DNA from: Thermodesulfobacteriota bacterium
GTDB taxonomy: Bacteria > Desulfobacterota > Desulfobacteria > Desulfobacterales > Desulfosudaceae
Direction: 5' to 3'
DNA: 64,000 bases
NCBI GenBank assembly: GCA_040753795.1
Contig: JBFMDX010000018.1
Location: 1-64,000, forward strand
Of this stretch, positions 23,938 through 32,683 are shown one piece after another; positions within the stretch are counted from its first letter, which is position 1, and each line of letters opens with the position of its first letter. The translations under genes and the position numbers were made by a program. The notes under the pieces are model-generated. The model was not told where the DNA came from. It saw only the letters and a program-made list of their open reading frames with translations, and ran no database searches.

Positions 23938-26070
23938 ATGGCGTTAAAGCTGGATGCCGTAGGGAAAAAGCTGGACCCGGTAACCAGGGATTACACCTGG
24001 AAGGACGTGGTGCTTTACGCGCTGGGTGTGGGAGCGGGCTTTTCAAACCTGGAATACTGCTACGAAAAGGATTTGAAGGTCATTCCCAGCTTTTCTATTG
24101 CGGCGATTTTCGACTTTCTGACCCAGATCGCGATCCACACGGATCTCAATCTGGCCGGGCTGCTCCATGCCGAGCAGGAACTGATTTTTCATAACCCCAT
24201 TCCCAGAGAAGGGAAGCTGAAAACAGAGGGCAAGGTATCGCACATTTACGACAAGGGCGACAAGGGCGCCATTATCGTTGGTGAGAGTGATACCTGGCAT
24301 TCCAGCGGCGAGAAGCTGTTCACCAGCATCATCACCCTGTTTGCCCGTTTTGACGGCGGATTCGGCGGCGAGAACGCCCCCAAGAACCCGGTGGTCATTC
24401 CCGACCGCAAGCACGACCTGGAAGCCGACGCCCAGCCCGGACCGGACCAGCCCCTGCTGTACCGCCTGTCCGGCGACATCAACCCCCTGCACGTGGACAA
24501 GGATTTCGCCAAAATGGCCGGCTTCAAGCAGCCGATCCTGCACGGCCTGTGCACCCACGGGTTCGCCTGCCGCCTGCTCATCGAAAAACTCATCCCGGGA
24601 CAGCCGGAAAAGGCCCGCCGCATGGCCTGCCGCTTCTCCAAGACACTGCTGCCGGGCGATCCCATCAAGCTCCTCATCTGGAAGGAGAAAGAGGGCCTGG
24701 CTTACTGGCGCGTGATCAACACCAAGACCGGTGACACCGTCATCGATCTGGGCGTATTTGAATACGGCGATGTTCCCAAGGACGAAATCCGCTTTGACGG
24801 CCGCGTGGCCATTGTCACCGGCGCCGGCGGCGGCCTGGGCCGTACCTATGCCCTGGAACTGGGCAAGCGCGGGGCCAAGGTGGTGGTCAACGACCTGGGC
24901 GGATCCCGCGACGGCTCCGGCAAAGGCTCATCATCGGCCGCCGACAAGGTGGTCGAAGAGATCAAGGCGGCCGGCGGCGAAGCGGTGGCCAATTACGACA
25001 ACGTGGCCACGGCCGAAGGCGGCGCCAACATCGTCAAGACGGCCGTGGACGCGTTCGGCACGGTCGACATCGTCATCAACAACGCCGGTATTCTGCGGGA
25101 CAAGAGCTTCCTGAAAATGGAACCGGAAAACTGGGACGCGGTCATGAACGTTCACTTAAACGGCGCTTACAACGTCACCCGGCCGGCCTTCCAGATCATG
25201 AAGGAAAAGGGTTACGGCCGCATCATCATGACCACCTCGGCCGCCGGCCTGTACGGCAACTTCGGCCAGACCAACTACTCATCGGCCAAGATGGCCCTGG
25301 TCGGCTTCATGAATACCCTTAAGCTTGAGGGCGGCAAATACAACGTCAAGGTCAACACCATTGCCCCCATCGCGGCCTCCCGCCTGACCGAAGACATCAT
25401 GCCGCCGGACGTGTTCGCCAAGATGGATCCGGAATACGTCAGCGCCATGACCCTGTACCTGTGCAGCGACCGGTGCGACGTCAACGGCAACATCTATAAC
25501 GCCGGCATGGGCTTCTTTAACCGGGCGGCCATGGTCACCGGCCCCGGCGCGGTGCTCAAGCCCAAAACGGGCGAGTTTCCCACAGCCGAAGACATTCGCG
25601 ACAACATGCGTCAGATCGCTTCCTTAAAGAACGGTAAAGCCTATTATCAGCTCAACGATCAGGTCGGCGATGCCATGACGTACCTGATGTCGCCGCCCAA
25701 GGCGGAGGTTGAGGCCCCGGCGGCGGCTGCCGCGGCGGCTCCGGCGGCCGCGGGTTCGGTCAAGGATTATTTTGCCACCATGACCGACCATTTCGTCAAG
25801 GAAGCGGCCAAGGGCGTGGATGTCATCTTCAACTTCATCATCTCCGGCGGCGGCGGCGGGGACTGGCATTGCGTCATCAAGGACCAGACCTGTACCGTCA
25901 ACAGCGGCGCGGCCGGCAAGGCCACCTGCACCATCAAGATGGCCGACGGGGATTTCCTGGATATGATGTCCGGCAAGCTGGCTCCCATGAAGGCTTATTC
26001 CTCCGGCAAGCTGGTGATCGAAGGCGACGTCATGAAATCGCAGCTGATCGAGAAGGTGTTCAAAAAATAA
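23938..26070 (+). CDS. trifunctional fusion: hydratase 2 (MaoC) - SDR dehydrogenase - SCP2
   Basis: 710 residues after AAGGAGGT. Residues 1-285 are a double hot-dog 2-enoyl-CoA hydratase 2 with the motif YRLSGDINPLHVD (Asp180, His185) and QPILHGLCTHG. Residues 286-535 are an SDR domain: TGAGGGLGR 295-303, NNAG 381-384, Ser434, Tyr447-x3-Lys451. An Ala-rich linker (590-605) leads to an SCP2 sterol-carrier domain (about 608-710). The same three activities make up eukaryotic peroxisomal MFE-2, but there the order is SDR-hydratase-SCP2. Expected reactions: hydration of a 2-enoyl-CoA to the (R)-3-hydroxyacyl-CoA, then oxidation by NAD+. SCP2 suggests a bulky lipid substrate. Its SDR-SCP2 half is close to that of the next gene. 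Confidence 0.85.
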   Translation: MALKLDAVGKKLDPVTRDYTWKDVVLYALGVGAGFSNLEYCYEKDLKVIPSFSIAAIFDFLTQIAIHTDLNLAGLLHAEQELIFHNPIPREGKLKTEGKVSHIYDKGDKGAIIVGESDTWHSSGEKLFTSIITLFARFDGGFGGENAPKNPVVIPDRKHDLEADAQPGPDQPLLYRLSGDINPLHVDKDFAKMAGFKQPILHGLCTHGFACRLLIEKLIPGQPEKARRMACRFSKTLLPGDPIKLLIWKEKEGLAYWRVINTKTGDTVIDLGVFEYGDVPKDEIRFDGRVAIVTGAGGGLGRTYALELGKRGAKVVVNDLGGSRDGSGKGSSSAADKVVEEIKAAGGEAVANYDNVATAEGGANIVKTAVDAFGTVDIVINNAGILRDKSFLKMEPENWDAVMNVHLNGAYNVTRPAFQIMKEKGYGRIIMTTSAAGLYGNFGQTNYSSAKMALVGFMNTLKLEGGKYNVKVNTIAPIAASRLTEDIMPPDVFAKMDPEYVSAMTLYLCSDRCDVNGNIYNAGMGFFNRAAMVTGPGAVLKPKTGEFPTAEDIRDNMRQIASLKNGKAYYQLNDQVGDAMTYLMSPPKAEVEAPAAAAAAAPAAAGSVKDYFATMTDHFVKEAAKGVDVIFNFIISGGGGGDWHCVIKDQTCTVNSGAAGKATCTIKMADGDFLDMMSGKLAPMKAYSSGKLVIEGDVMKSQLIEKVFKK

Positions 26071-26140
26071 TGAGCCGGTAAGTTGAGAAGAGCGGAAACG
26101 CTGAATCATCAACCGGAAATTTAACAAGGAGACATATAAA

Positions 26141-28891
26141 ATGATCGGTATTACTTCTTATGGCGCGTTTGTTCCGCGTTACCGGCTGAGCCGCAGCTCC
26201 ATTTTCCAGACCATGGGCTGGTTCGCTCCGGCGATCATGATGGTCGCCCAGGGCGAGCGTTCCATGTGCAACTGGGATGAGGACACCATCACCATGGCGG
26301 TCGGCGCGGCGCGGGATTGTCTGAAAGGATACGACAAAAAGCAGCTGGACGGCCTGTACCTGGCCTCCACCAGCCTGCCGTTTTTCGACCGGCAGAACGC
26401 CGGCATCATCACCACGGCCCTGAATCTGAGCGAGCACATCGCCACCGCGGACTTTACTTCTTCCCAGCGGGCCGGGACGTCGGCATTGATTCACGCCGTC
26501 GAATCGGTCAAGAGCGGGGAAAAGAAAAACGTCATGGTCGTGGGCAGCGACGCCCGGGAAACCAAGCCCGGCTATTTTTACGAAATGTGGTATGGCGACG
26601 GCGCCGCCGCCGTGGCCGTCGGCTCGACGGACGTGATCGCCGAGTACAAGGGGTCTTTCTCCCTGACCCGGGATTTCGTGGACCATTACAAGGGCAAGGG
26701 CCGGCGTTTTGATTATTACTGGGAAGAACGCTGGCTGCGGGATGAAGGCTTTTCCAAGATTATTCCCGAGGCGGTCAAGGGGCTGTTCGACAAGACCGGC
26801 CTCACCGGCAAGGACGTTGACAAGTTTGTCTTCCCCTGCGTGTTCACCAAGGACCGGAAAAGCATCGCCAAGAAGTGCGGCATCGATCCCGCCGCGGTCA
26901 CCGACGGCCTGCATGAGGTCTGCGGCGAAACCGGCACGGCCCACGCCCTGCTGATGCTGGCCGCGGCCCTGGATGATGCCAAGCCGGGCCAGACCATTGT
27001 GGTGGCCGGATTCGGCCAGGGCTGCGACGTCCTGTGCTTCAAGACCACCGACAATATCGCCAAGGCTTCCACCCGGGACGGCGCCAAAGGCGCCCTGGAG
27101 AAGAAACTCTCCATTGACAATTACGCCAAGTTCCTGGTTTTCCGCCAGTTGATCGAACCGGATATGGGCATCCGCGCCGAAGCGCCTCTGCAGACGGCCC
27201 TGACGGCCCTCTACCGCAACCGCAAGATGCTCCTCGGACTGGTGGGCGGCAAGTGCGCCAAGTGCGGCACGGCCCAGTTCCCCAAAACCAAGGTCTGCGT
27301 CAATCCGGGCTGCGGCGCCACCAACACCCAGGAGGAGCATGAGTTCGCCGACCAGCCGGCCCGGATCAAGACCTTTACCGGCGACATGCTGTCGGTCAGC
27401 GTCGATCCGCCCAACATCTACGGCATGGTCGAGTTCGTCAACGGCGGCCGCATGATGGCCGATTTCACCGACTGCACCATCGACGACGTCAAGGTCGGCC
27501 TGCCGGTGGAAATGGTCTTCCGCCGCCGGGTAGTGGATCCGGAACGCAAGTTCTCCTCTTACTTCTGGAAAGCCAAACCCGTGGTCGGGGCCATGTCCGA
27601 TCTGGACAAAATCAGCCTGGCCGGCCGGGTGGCGGTCATCACCGGCGCCGGCGGCGGTCTGGGCCGGGCCTATGCCCTGGAGTTCGCCAGACGCGGGGCC
27701 AAGGTGGTGGTGAATGACCTGGGCGGCTCCCGTGACGGGTCCGGCAAGGGTTCCGCCACGCCCGCCGAAGCGGTCGTCAAGGAGATCAAGGACCTGGGCG
27801 GCGAAGCCGTCGCCAACTACGATAACGTGGCCACGGCCGAGGGCGGCGAGAACATCATCAAGGCCGCCGTGGCGGCTTTCGGCACCGTCGATATCGTCAT
27901 CAACAACGCCGGCATCCTGCGCGACAAGAGCTTCCTCAAGATGGAACCGGAGAACTGGGACGCGGTCCTGGCGGTCCATCTCAAGGGCGCTTACAACGTC
28001 ACCCGTCCGGCCTTCGCCATCATGAAGGAAAAGGGCTACGGCCGCATCGTCATGACCACCTCCGGGGCGGGTCTGTACGGCAACTTCGGCCAGACCAACT
28101 ACTCCTCGGCCAAGATGGGCCTGGTCGGCTTCATGAACACCCTCAAGCTGGAAGGGGGCAAGTACAACATCAAGATCAACACCATCGCGCCCCTGGCTGC
28201 CTCCCGGCTGACCGAAGACATCATGCCGCCGGAGATCTTCGCCAAGATGAAACCGGAATTCGTGGTGCCGCTGGTGACCTACCTGTCCAGCGAGGAGTGC
28301 GAGTCCAACGGCAGCATCTTCAACGCCGGTATGGGCTACTTCAACCGGGCCGCCGTCATGACCGGCAACACCGTCCAGATCGGCAGCAAGGACAAACTGC
28401 CCACGCCCGAGGACATCCACAAGAACTGGGACGCCATCAACAGCCTGGAAGGGGCCAAGGAACTGTCCGACCTCAATTCCGCCATGATGGACCTGCTGAC
28501 CGGTCCCAAGCCGGCCGGCGCAGCCGCCGAGGCCAAACCGGCCGCCGGCGGAGCGCCCGCGGGCGGCGACGTCACCCCCCAGGCGGTCTTTGACATGATG
28601 CCCAGCGTCTTTAAGAAGGACGCCGCGGCCGGCGTGGACGTGGTCTTCCAGTACTGCATCGCCGGTCCCACCGGCGGCGACTGGAACGTCACCGTCAAGG
28701 ACCAGGCCTGCACCGTGGCCCAGGGCAAGGCGGGCAAGGCGACCTGCACCATCAAGATGAAGGACGACGATTTCGTCAAGATGGTCACCGGCCAGCTCAA
28801 CCCCATGAAGGCCTATTCGTCCGGCGCCCTGGTCATCGAGGGCGATATCATGAAATCTCAGCTTCTTGAAAAGCTGTTTTCCTTAAAATAG
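26141..28891 (+). CDS. fusion: HMG-CoA-synthase-like (active-site-less) - DUF35 - SDR - SCP2
   Basis: 916 residues. Residues 1-335 follow the HMG-CoA synthase/KAS III fold, but the cysteine position in SSQRAGTSAL is Gln109; the His loop reads FVFPCVFTKDRK and the Glu loop LASTSLPF, so the expected Cys, His and Glu all seem absent. Residues 365-470 are a DUF35 zinc ribbon (Cys372, Cys375, Cys386, Cys391) plus OB-fold. Residues 494-740 are an SDR (TGAGGGLGR 501-509, NNAG 588-591, Ser641, Tyr654-x3-Lys658), nearly the same as in the preceding protein. Residues 812-916 are SCP2. DUF35 modules normally serve thiolase-like enzymes, perhaps the SCP-x-type thiolase 13 bases downstream. Role of the first domain: substrate binding or decarboxylation, both inferred. 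Confidence 0.8.
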   Translation: MIGITSYGAFVPRYRLSRSSIFQTMGWFAPAIMMVAQGERSMCNWDEDTITMAVGAARDCLKGYDKKQLDGLYLASTSLPFFDRQNAGIITTALNLSEHIATADFTSSQRAGTSALIHAVESVKSGEKKNVMVVGSDARETKPGYFYEMWYGDGAAAVAVGSTDVIAEYKGSFSLTRDFVDHYKGKGRRFDYYWEERWLRDEGFSKIIPEAVKGLFDKTGLTGKDVDKFVFPCVFTKDRKSIAKKCGIDPAAVTDGLHEVCGETGTAHALLMLAAALDDAKPGQTIVVAGFGQGCDVLCFKTTDNIAKASTRDGAKGALEKKLSIDNYAKFLVFRQLIEPDMGIRAEAPLQTALTALYRNRKMLLGLVGGKCAKCGTAQFPKTKVCVNPGCGATNTQEEHEFADQPARIKTFTGDMLSVSVDPPNIYGMVEFVNGGRMMADFTDCTIDDVKVGLPVEMVFRRRVVDPERKFSSYFWKAKPVVGAMSDLDKISLAGRVAVITGAGGGLGRAYALEFARRGAKVVVNDLGGSRDGSGKGSATPAEAVVKEIKDLGGEAVANYDNVATAEGGENIIKAAVAAFGTVDIVINNAGILRDKSFLKMEPENWDAVLAVHLKGAYNVTRPAFAIMKEKGYGRIVMTTSGAGLYGNFGQTNYSSAKMGLVGFMNTLKLEGGKYNIKINTIAPLAASRLTEDIMPPEIFAKMKPEFVVPLVTYLSSEECESNGSIFNAGMGYFNRAAVMTGNTVQIGSKDKLPTPEDIHKNWDAINSLEGAKELSDLNSAMMDLLTGPKPAGAAAEAKPAAGGAPAGGDVTPQAVFDMMPSVFKKDAAAGVDVVFQYCIAGPTGGDWNVTVKDQACTVAQGKAGKATCTIKMKDDDFVKMVTGQLNPMKAYSSGALVIEGDIMKSQLLEKLFSLK

Positions 28892-28904
28892 GGAGGATGA
28901 ACAC

Positions 28905-30113
28905 ATGGCTACAGGTATCAGAGATAAAGTAGCGATTATCGGTATGGGCTGCACCAAGTTCGGAGAACGCTGGGATGCCAACGGCGAAGACCTGATCGTG
29001 GAGGCCTTTGAAGAGTGCCTGGCCGATTCCGGCCTGGAGAAAAAAGATATTCAGGCGGCCTGGTTCGGCACCTGCCTGGAAGAAATTAACGTCGGCAAAA
29101 CCGGCATGCCCCTGTCGACCACCCTGCGGCTGCCCATGATCCCGGTCACCCGGGTGGAAAACTACTGCGCCACCGGCACCGAGGCCTTCCGCGGGGCGGT
29201 TTACGCGGTGGCTTCCGGCGCCTATGACATCTGTCTGGCCCAGGGCCTGGAAAAGCTGAAAGACACCGGCTACGGCGGACTGCCCAGCCCCGGGTCCGGC
29301 GCCGGCTCCCTGACCTGGCAGTGGTGGCCGAACATTTCCGCGCCGGGCTGCTTCGCGCAGCTGGCCAGCGCCTATTGCGCCAAGTACAAGGTTTCGGACA
29401 AGGACCTGAAGCAGGCCATCGCTCATGTTTCCTTCAAGAGCCACGCCAACGGCGCCTTGAACCCCAAGGCCCACCTGCAGAAGGCCGTCACCATGGACCA
29501 GATCCTGGGGTCGCCGATCATCGCCCACCCCCTGGGACTGTTCGACTGCTGCGGGGTGAGCGACGGTTCGGCCTGCGCCATCGTGACCACGCCGGAAATC
29601 GCCAAGAAGCTGGGGAAAAAGGAAATCATCAGCGTCAAGGCCCTGCAGGTGGCCCTGAGCAGCGGCGAGGAAGTCGGCTACAACGAGTGGGCCGGCGATC
29701 ATTTCATGACCACCTCCGTGGCCAGCACCCGGGCATACGCGGAAGCCGGCATCAAGGACCCGAAGAAGGAAATCAGCATGATGGAAGTCCATGACTGCTT
29801 CTCCATCACCGAGCTGGTCACCTACGAGGACCTGCACATTTCCGAGCGCGGCCAGGCCTGGAAGGACGCCTTGAACGGCATGTACGACCGGGACGGCCAG
29901 GTTCCCTGCCAGGTTGACGGCGGGCTGAAGTGCTTCGGCCATCCCATCGGCGCCTCGGGCCTGCGGATGCTGTATGAAATGTACCTGCAGCTCCTGGGCC
30001 GGGCGGACAAACGTCAGCTCAAAGATCCGAAATTCGGACTGACCCATAACCTCGGCGGGTTCCCGTTCCAGAACATCTGCGCCATTTCCATCATCGGCAA
30101 GTACGGCGCCTAA
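28905..30113 (+). CDS. SCP-x-type thiolase
   Basis: 402 residues after GGGAGGATG. The thiolase cysteine is in ENYCATGTEAF, then EVHDCFSITELV and the histidine in GGLKCFGHPIGASG. The closing segment THNLGG has His where common thiolases carry the second cysteine, as in the SCP-x/lipid-transfer branch, which cleaves branched and sterol side-chain 3-ketoacyl-CoAs or works with a DUF35 partner as an aldolase. It ends the first transcript of the block; a strong hairpin follows at 30151-30180. Confidence 0.85.
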   Translation: MATGIRDKVAIIGMGCTKFGERWDANGEDLIVEAFEECLADSGLEKKDIQAAWFGTCLEEINVGKTGMPLSTTLRLPMIPVTRVENYCATGTEAFRGAVYAVASGAYDICLAQGLEKLKDTGYGGLPSPGSGAGSLTWQWWPNISAPGCFAQLASAYCAKYKVSDKDLKQAIAHVSFKSHANGALNPKAHLQKAVTMDQILGSPIIAHPLGLFDCCGVSDGSACAIVTTPEIAKKLGKKEIISVKALQVALSSGEEVGYNEWAGDHFMTTSVASTRAYAEAGIKDPKKEISMMEVHDCFSITELVTYEDLHISERGQAWKDALNGMYDRDGQVPCQVDGGLKCFGHPIGASGLRMLYEMYLQLLGRADKRQLKDPKFGLTHNLGGFPFQNICAISIIGKYGA

Positions 30114-30150
30114 GGGACCGGACCGGCGAAAACGGTCATTAACGGAAAAG

Positions 30151-30180
30151 ACAGGGGAGGCGGTTTTCCGTCTCCCCTGT
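30151..30180 (+). terminator. terminator after the thiolase gene
   Basis: ACAGGGGAGGCGG TTTT CCGTCTCCCCTGT: a 13-bp stem with one G-T pair and a 4-base loop, followed by a short T-rich TTTCTCC. It probably separates the fusion/thiolase transcript from the dehydrogenase/racemase/sdh transcript. Confidence 0.7.
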
Positions 30181-30207
30181 TTCTCCAATAATAAAAGCCA
30201 TAATTCG

Positions 30208-30332
30208 GATGGCAAAGTAAAAAGTTCAAGATCAAGGCGCCGCAAAGCTCGATGAGTGCAGCGTACTAACCGTACGTGAAACTCGAAAGAGATGCAGCGC
30301 AACGCAGAGATTGAGCTTTTTACGAAGCCATC
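30208..30332. repeat. 125-bp palindromic MITE-like element
   Basis: Terminal inverted repeats GATGGCAAAGTAAAAAGTTC at the left end and the near-complement GAGCTTTTTACGAAGCCATC at the right end (about 19 of 22 matching positions), with a small central palindrome around CGTAC. No gene inside. I recall similar elements as widespread between genes of Desulfobacterales. It lies 13 bases before the start of an acyl-CoA dehydrogenase gene and so supplies its leader. Confidence 0.7.
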
Positions 30333-30345
30333 GCGTGGGGGACCA

Positions 30346-31500
30346 ATGAATTTCGACTTAGACAAATCACAGAAGGAGATCCAGAAGGCCGTCCGGGATT
30401 TCACCAAGGGGGAATTCGACAAGGACCTGGGCCTGGACCTGGAAAAAGAAGGCAGGTACCCCGCCGATGTCCTGGCGGCAGCCTGCGAACTCGGGTTTAT
30501 CGGTATCCATTTTCCGGAAAAATATGCCGGCGCCGGCATGGGCCTGTTTGAAAACTGCCTGATCGCCGAGGAATTGTGCCGCAAGGATTCCACCCTGGGG
30601 CTGGCGCTGATTCTGTCCGGTTACGGCGCGGAGTGCGTCCTGCGCTTCGGCGGTGATACCCAGAAAGCAAAATACCTGGCGCCCGTGGCCGAGGGCAAGA
30701 TGCTTTCCGGAGCGGCTTTTCTGGAAGCGGGGCAGGGATTTGACCTGCGCAATCCCCAGACCACGGCCAAAAAAGACGGCGACGGCTGGATCATCAACGG
30801 CGGCAAGTCCCTGGTGTTAAACGGCGGCACGGCCGGGTTCTACATTGTGCTGTGCCGGACCGACGACGCCGCGGCTACGCCGGACAAACGCCTGAGCATG
30901 TTTATCGTGGACGCCAAACTGCCGGGGATATCCTGTCAGAACGTGGGCCGCCGCATGAGCTGCAACATGCTCTCGGCCGCTGACGTCACCTTTACCAACG
31001 TCAAGATCGGCGCTGACGGCTTGCTCGGAAAGGAAGGCGCCGGTTTTGCCCAGGTCAACGCCTATCTGAGCGAACTGCGGGTTCTGCTGGCGGCCATGGC
31101 CGTGGGCATTGCCCAGGGCGCCTATGAAAAGGCCCTGGACTACATCAAGCAGCGGGAGCAGTTCGGCAAGAAGCTGGCCATGTTCCATATCACCTGGCAC
31201 AAGGTGGCCGACATGGTCGCCCGTATTGAATATGCCAGAACCCTGACCTACCGGGCCGCCTGGACCTTTGATCAGGGCAAGCTGGATGCGGGCCTGGCCG
31301 CCATGACCAAGATGACGGCCGCCAAGGCGGCCATGGCGGTAACCTATGAGGCGATCCAGCTCTACGGCGGTTACGGATTCATGACCGAATACGAAGTGGA
31401 GCATTTTTACCGGGACGCCAAGTTCATCGACCTGTTCGCCGGCGCCGTTGGTGTCCAGAAGGACATTATCGCGGAAGCCATTGTCGGAAAAATCAAATAA
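30346..31500 (+). CDS. acyl-CoA dehydrogenase family protein lacking both usual catalytic Glu positions
   Basis: 384 residues from ATG 30346 (GGGGGA upstream; an earlier in-frame start at 30292 lies inside the repeat element). Family features: AFLEAGQGFDLRN (FAD loop), REQFGKKLAMFHITWHKVADM and LYGGYGFMTEYEVEHFYRDAK. From family knowledge the base is a Glu in YEGT near the end, or in some branches in an ERLV-type helix. Here these read FAGAVG and SELRVLLAAM, so neither is at the expected place. It may act with the next dehydrogenase as a heteromer, as known for steroid side-chain dehydrogenases of actinobacteria. FAD-dependent, cytoplasmic. Confidence 0.75.
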   Translation: MNFDLDKSQKEIQKAVRDFTKGEFDKDLGLDLEKEGRYPADVLAAACELGFIGIHFPEKYAGAGMGLFENCLIAEELCRKDSTLGLALILSGYGAECVLRFGGDTQKAKYLAPVAEGKMLSGAAFLEAGQGFDLRNPQTTAKKDGDGWIINGGKSLVLNGGTAGFYIVLCRTDDAAATPDKRLSMFIVDAKLPGISCQNVGRRMSCNMLSAADVTFTNVKIGADGLLGKEGAGFAQVNAYLSELRVLLAAMAVGIAQGAYEKALDYIKQREQFGKKLAMFHITWHKVADMVARIEYARTLTYRAAWTFDQGKLDAGLAAMTKMTAAKAAMAVTYEAIQLYGGYGFMTEYEVEHFYRDAKFIDLFAGAVGVQKDIIAEAIVGKIK

Positions 31501-31530
31501 CGCATGGGTTACGCCTGAAGGAGGATGGGT

Positions 31531-32676
31531 ATGGATATACTGCATTATACGGAAGCGCACGAAGATTTCCGCAAGCGGCTCCGCGAATTCTGTCAGAAGG
31601 AGATCGTCCCCAACGTGGACCAGTGGGAAAAGGATCACATCGTGCCCAAGAGCGCCTGGAAGAAAATGGGCCAGGCAGGGTTTCTTTGCACCAACGCCCC
31701 CAAGCAGTACGGCGGGCATGGACTTGACTTTCTTTATTCGGTGATCGTGGCCGAGGAACTGGCCCGGACCAACCACACCGGTCTGGCCGCTCCCCTGCAC
31801 AGTGATATCGTGGTGCCTTACATCGTTTCCTACGGTTCGGAGGAGATCAAGAAAAAATACATCCCCGGCTGCGCCACCGGCGACATCATCACGGCCGTGG
31901 CCATGACCGAACCGGACGCCGGCAGCGACGTGGCCGCCATGACCACCACGGCGACCGATGACGGCGATATGGTCGAGATCAACGGTTCCAAGACTTTCAT
32001 CACCAACGGTATCAACTGCGACCTGGTGGTGGTGGCGGCCAAGGACCCCAAGGCCGATAACCCCCATCAGGCGGTTTCGCTTTACATCGTCGAGGACGGC
32101 ACGCCCGGCTTCACCCGCGGCCGGCACCTGGAAAAGATGGGTTTCCACAGCCAGGACACGGCCGAACTCTTTTTCACCAACTGCCGCATCCCCAAGACCA
32201 ACATCCTGGGGCAGAAAAACATGGGCTTTATCATGCTCATGGAAAAGCTCCAGCAGGAGCGGCTGGTCTGCGCCGTCATGGCCCAGTTCGCGGTGGAGAT
32301 CATGGTCGAGGCCGTGATCGGGTACTGCCAGTCCACCAAGGACGCCGCCGGAAAGCCCTACTCCAAGCACCAGGCCATCAACTTCCAGCTGGTGGAGATG
32401 ATGACCGAGGCCCACATCGGCCGGATCTTCATGGAAAAACTGGTGGCCGACCACATGGAAGGCAAGAACGTGGTCCGGGAAACCTGCATGGCCAAGTACT
32501 GGCACACGGACCTGACCCAGAAGGTCTCCAACCAGGTGCTGGACCTGATCGGCGAAGAAGGCACGGCCGAGCGCAGCATGATCCTGCGCGGCTGGCGGGA
32601 CCTGCGGGTGCTGCCCATTTTCGCCGGCACCAACGAAATTATGAAACTGGTCGTAGGCAAAATGTCGGGACTTTAA
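31531..32676 (+). CDS. acyl-CoA dehydrogenase (LCAD/IVD-like catalytic site)
   Basis: 381 residues from ATG 31531; AAGGAGG ends six bases before it, whereas the ATG at 31525 abuts the site. The sequence has AMTEPDAGSDVAAM (flavin/substrate loop), CMAKYWHTDLTQKVSNQVLD and a closing IFAGTNEIMK. The YEGT glutamate is replaced by Ala, as in long-chain and isovaleryl-CoA dehydrogenases, whose base comes from a helix; QQERLVCAV supplies such a Glu. It would introduce the 2,3-double bond into an acyl-CoA. It follows the other dehydrogenase by 30 bases. Confidence 0.82.
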   Translation: MDILHYTEAHEDFRKRLREFCQKEIVPNVDQWEKDHIVPKSAWKKMGQAGFLCTNAPKQYGGHGLDFLYSVIVAEELARTNHTGLAAPLHSDIVVPYIVSYGSEEIKKKYIPGCATGDIITAVAMTEPDAGSDVAAMTTTATDDGDMVEINGSKTFITNGINCDLVVVAAKDPKADNPHQAVSLYIVEDGTPGFTRGRHLEKMGFHSQDTAELFFTNCRIPKTNILGQKNMGFIMLMEKLQQERLVCAVMAQFAVEIMVEAVIGYCQSTKDAAGKPYSKHQAINFQLVEMMTEAHIGRIFMEKLVADHMEGKNVVRETCMAKYWHTDLTQKVSNQVLDLIGEEGTAERSMILRGWRDLRVLPIFAGTNEIMKLVVGKMSGL

Positions 32677-32683
32677 AAAATAA

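Noticed and set aside
26060-28420. 786-codon open frame on the minus strand
   Set aside because: It lies fully opposite the HMG-CoA-synthase-like/DUF35/SDR/SCP2 fusion gene. The product is His-, Gly- and Gln-rich without family motifs, as expected from the reverse of GC-biased codons.
30817-32505. 562-codon open frame on the minus strand
   Set aside because: Antisense to two acyl-CoA dehydrogenase genes, with low-complexity content and no ribosome site.
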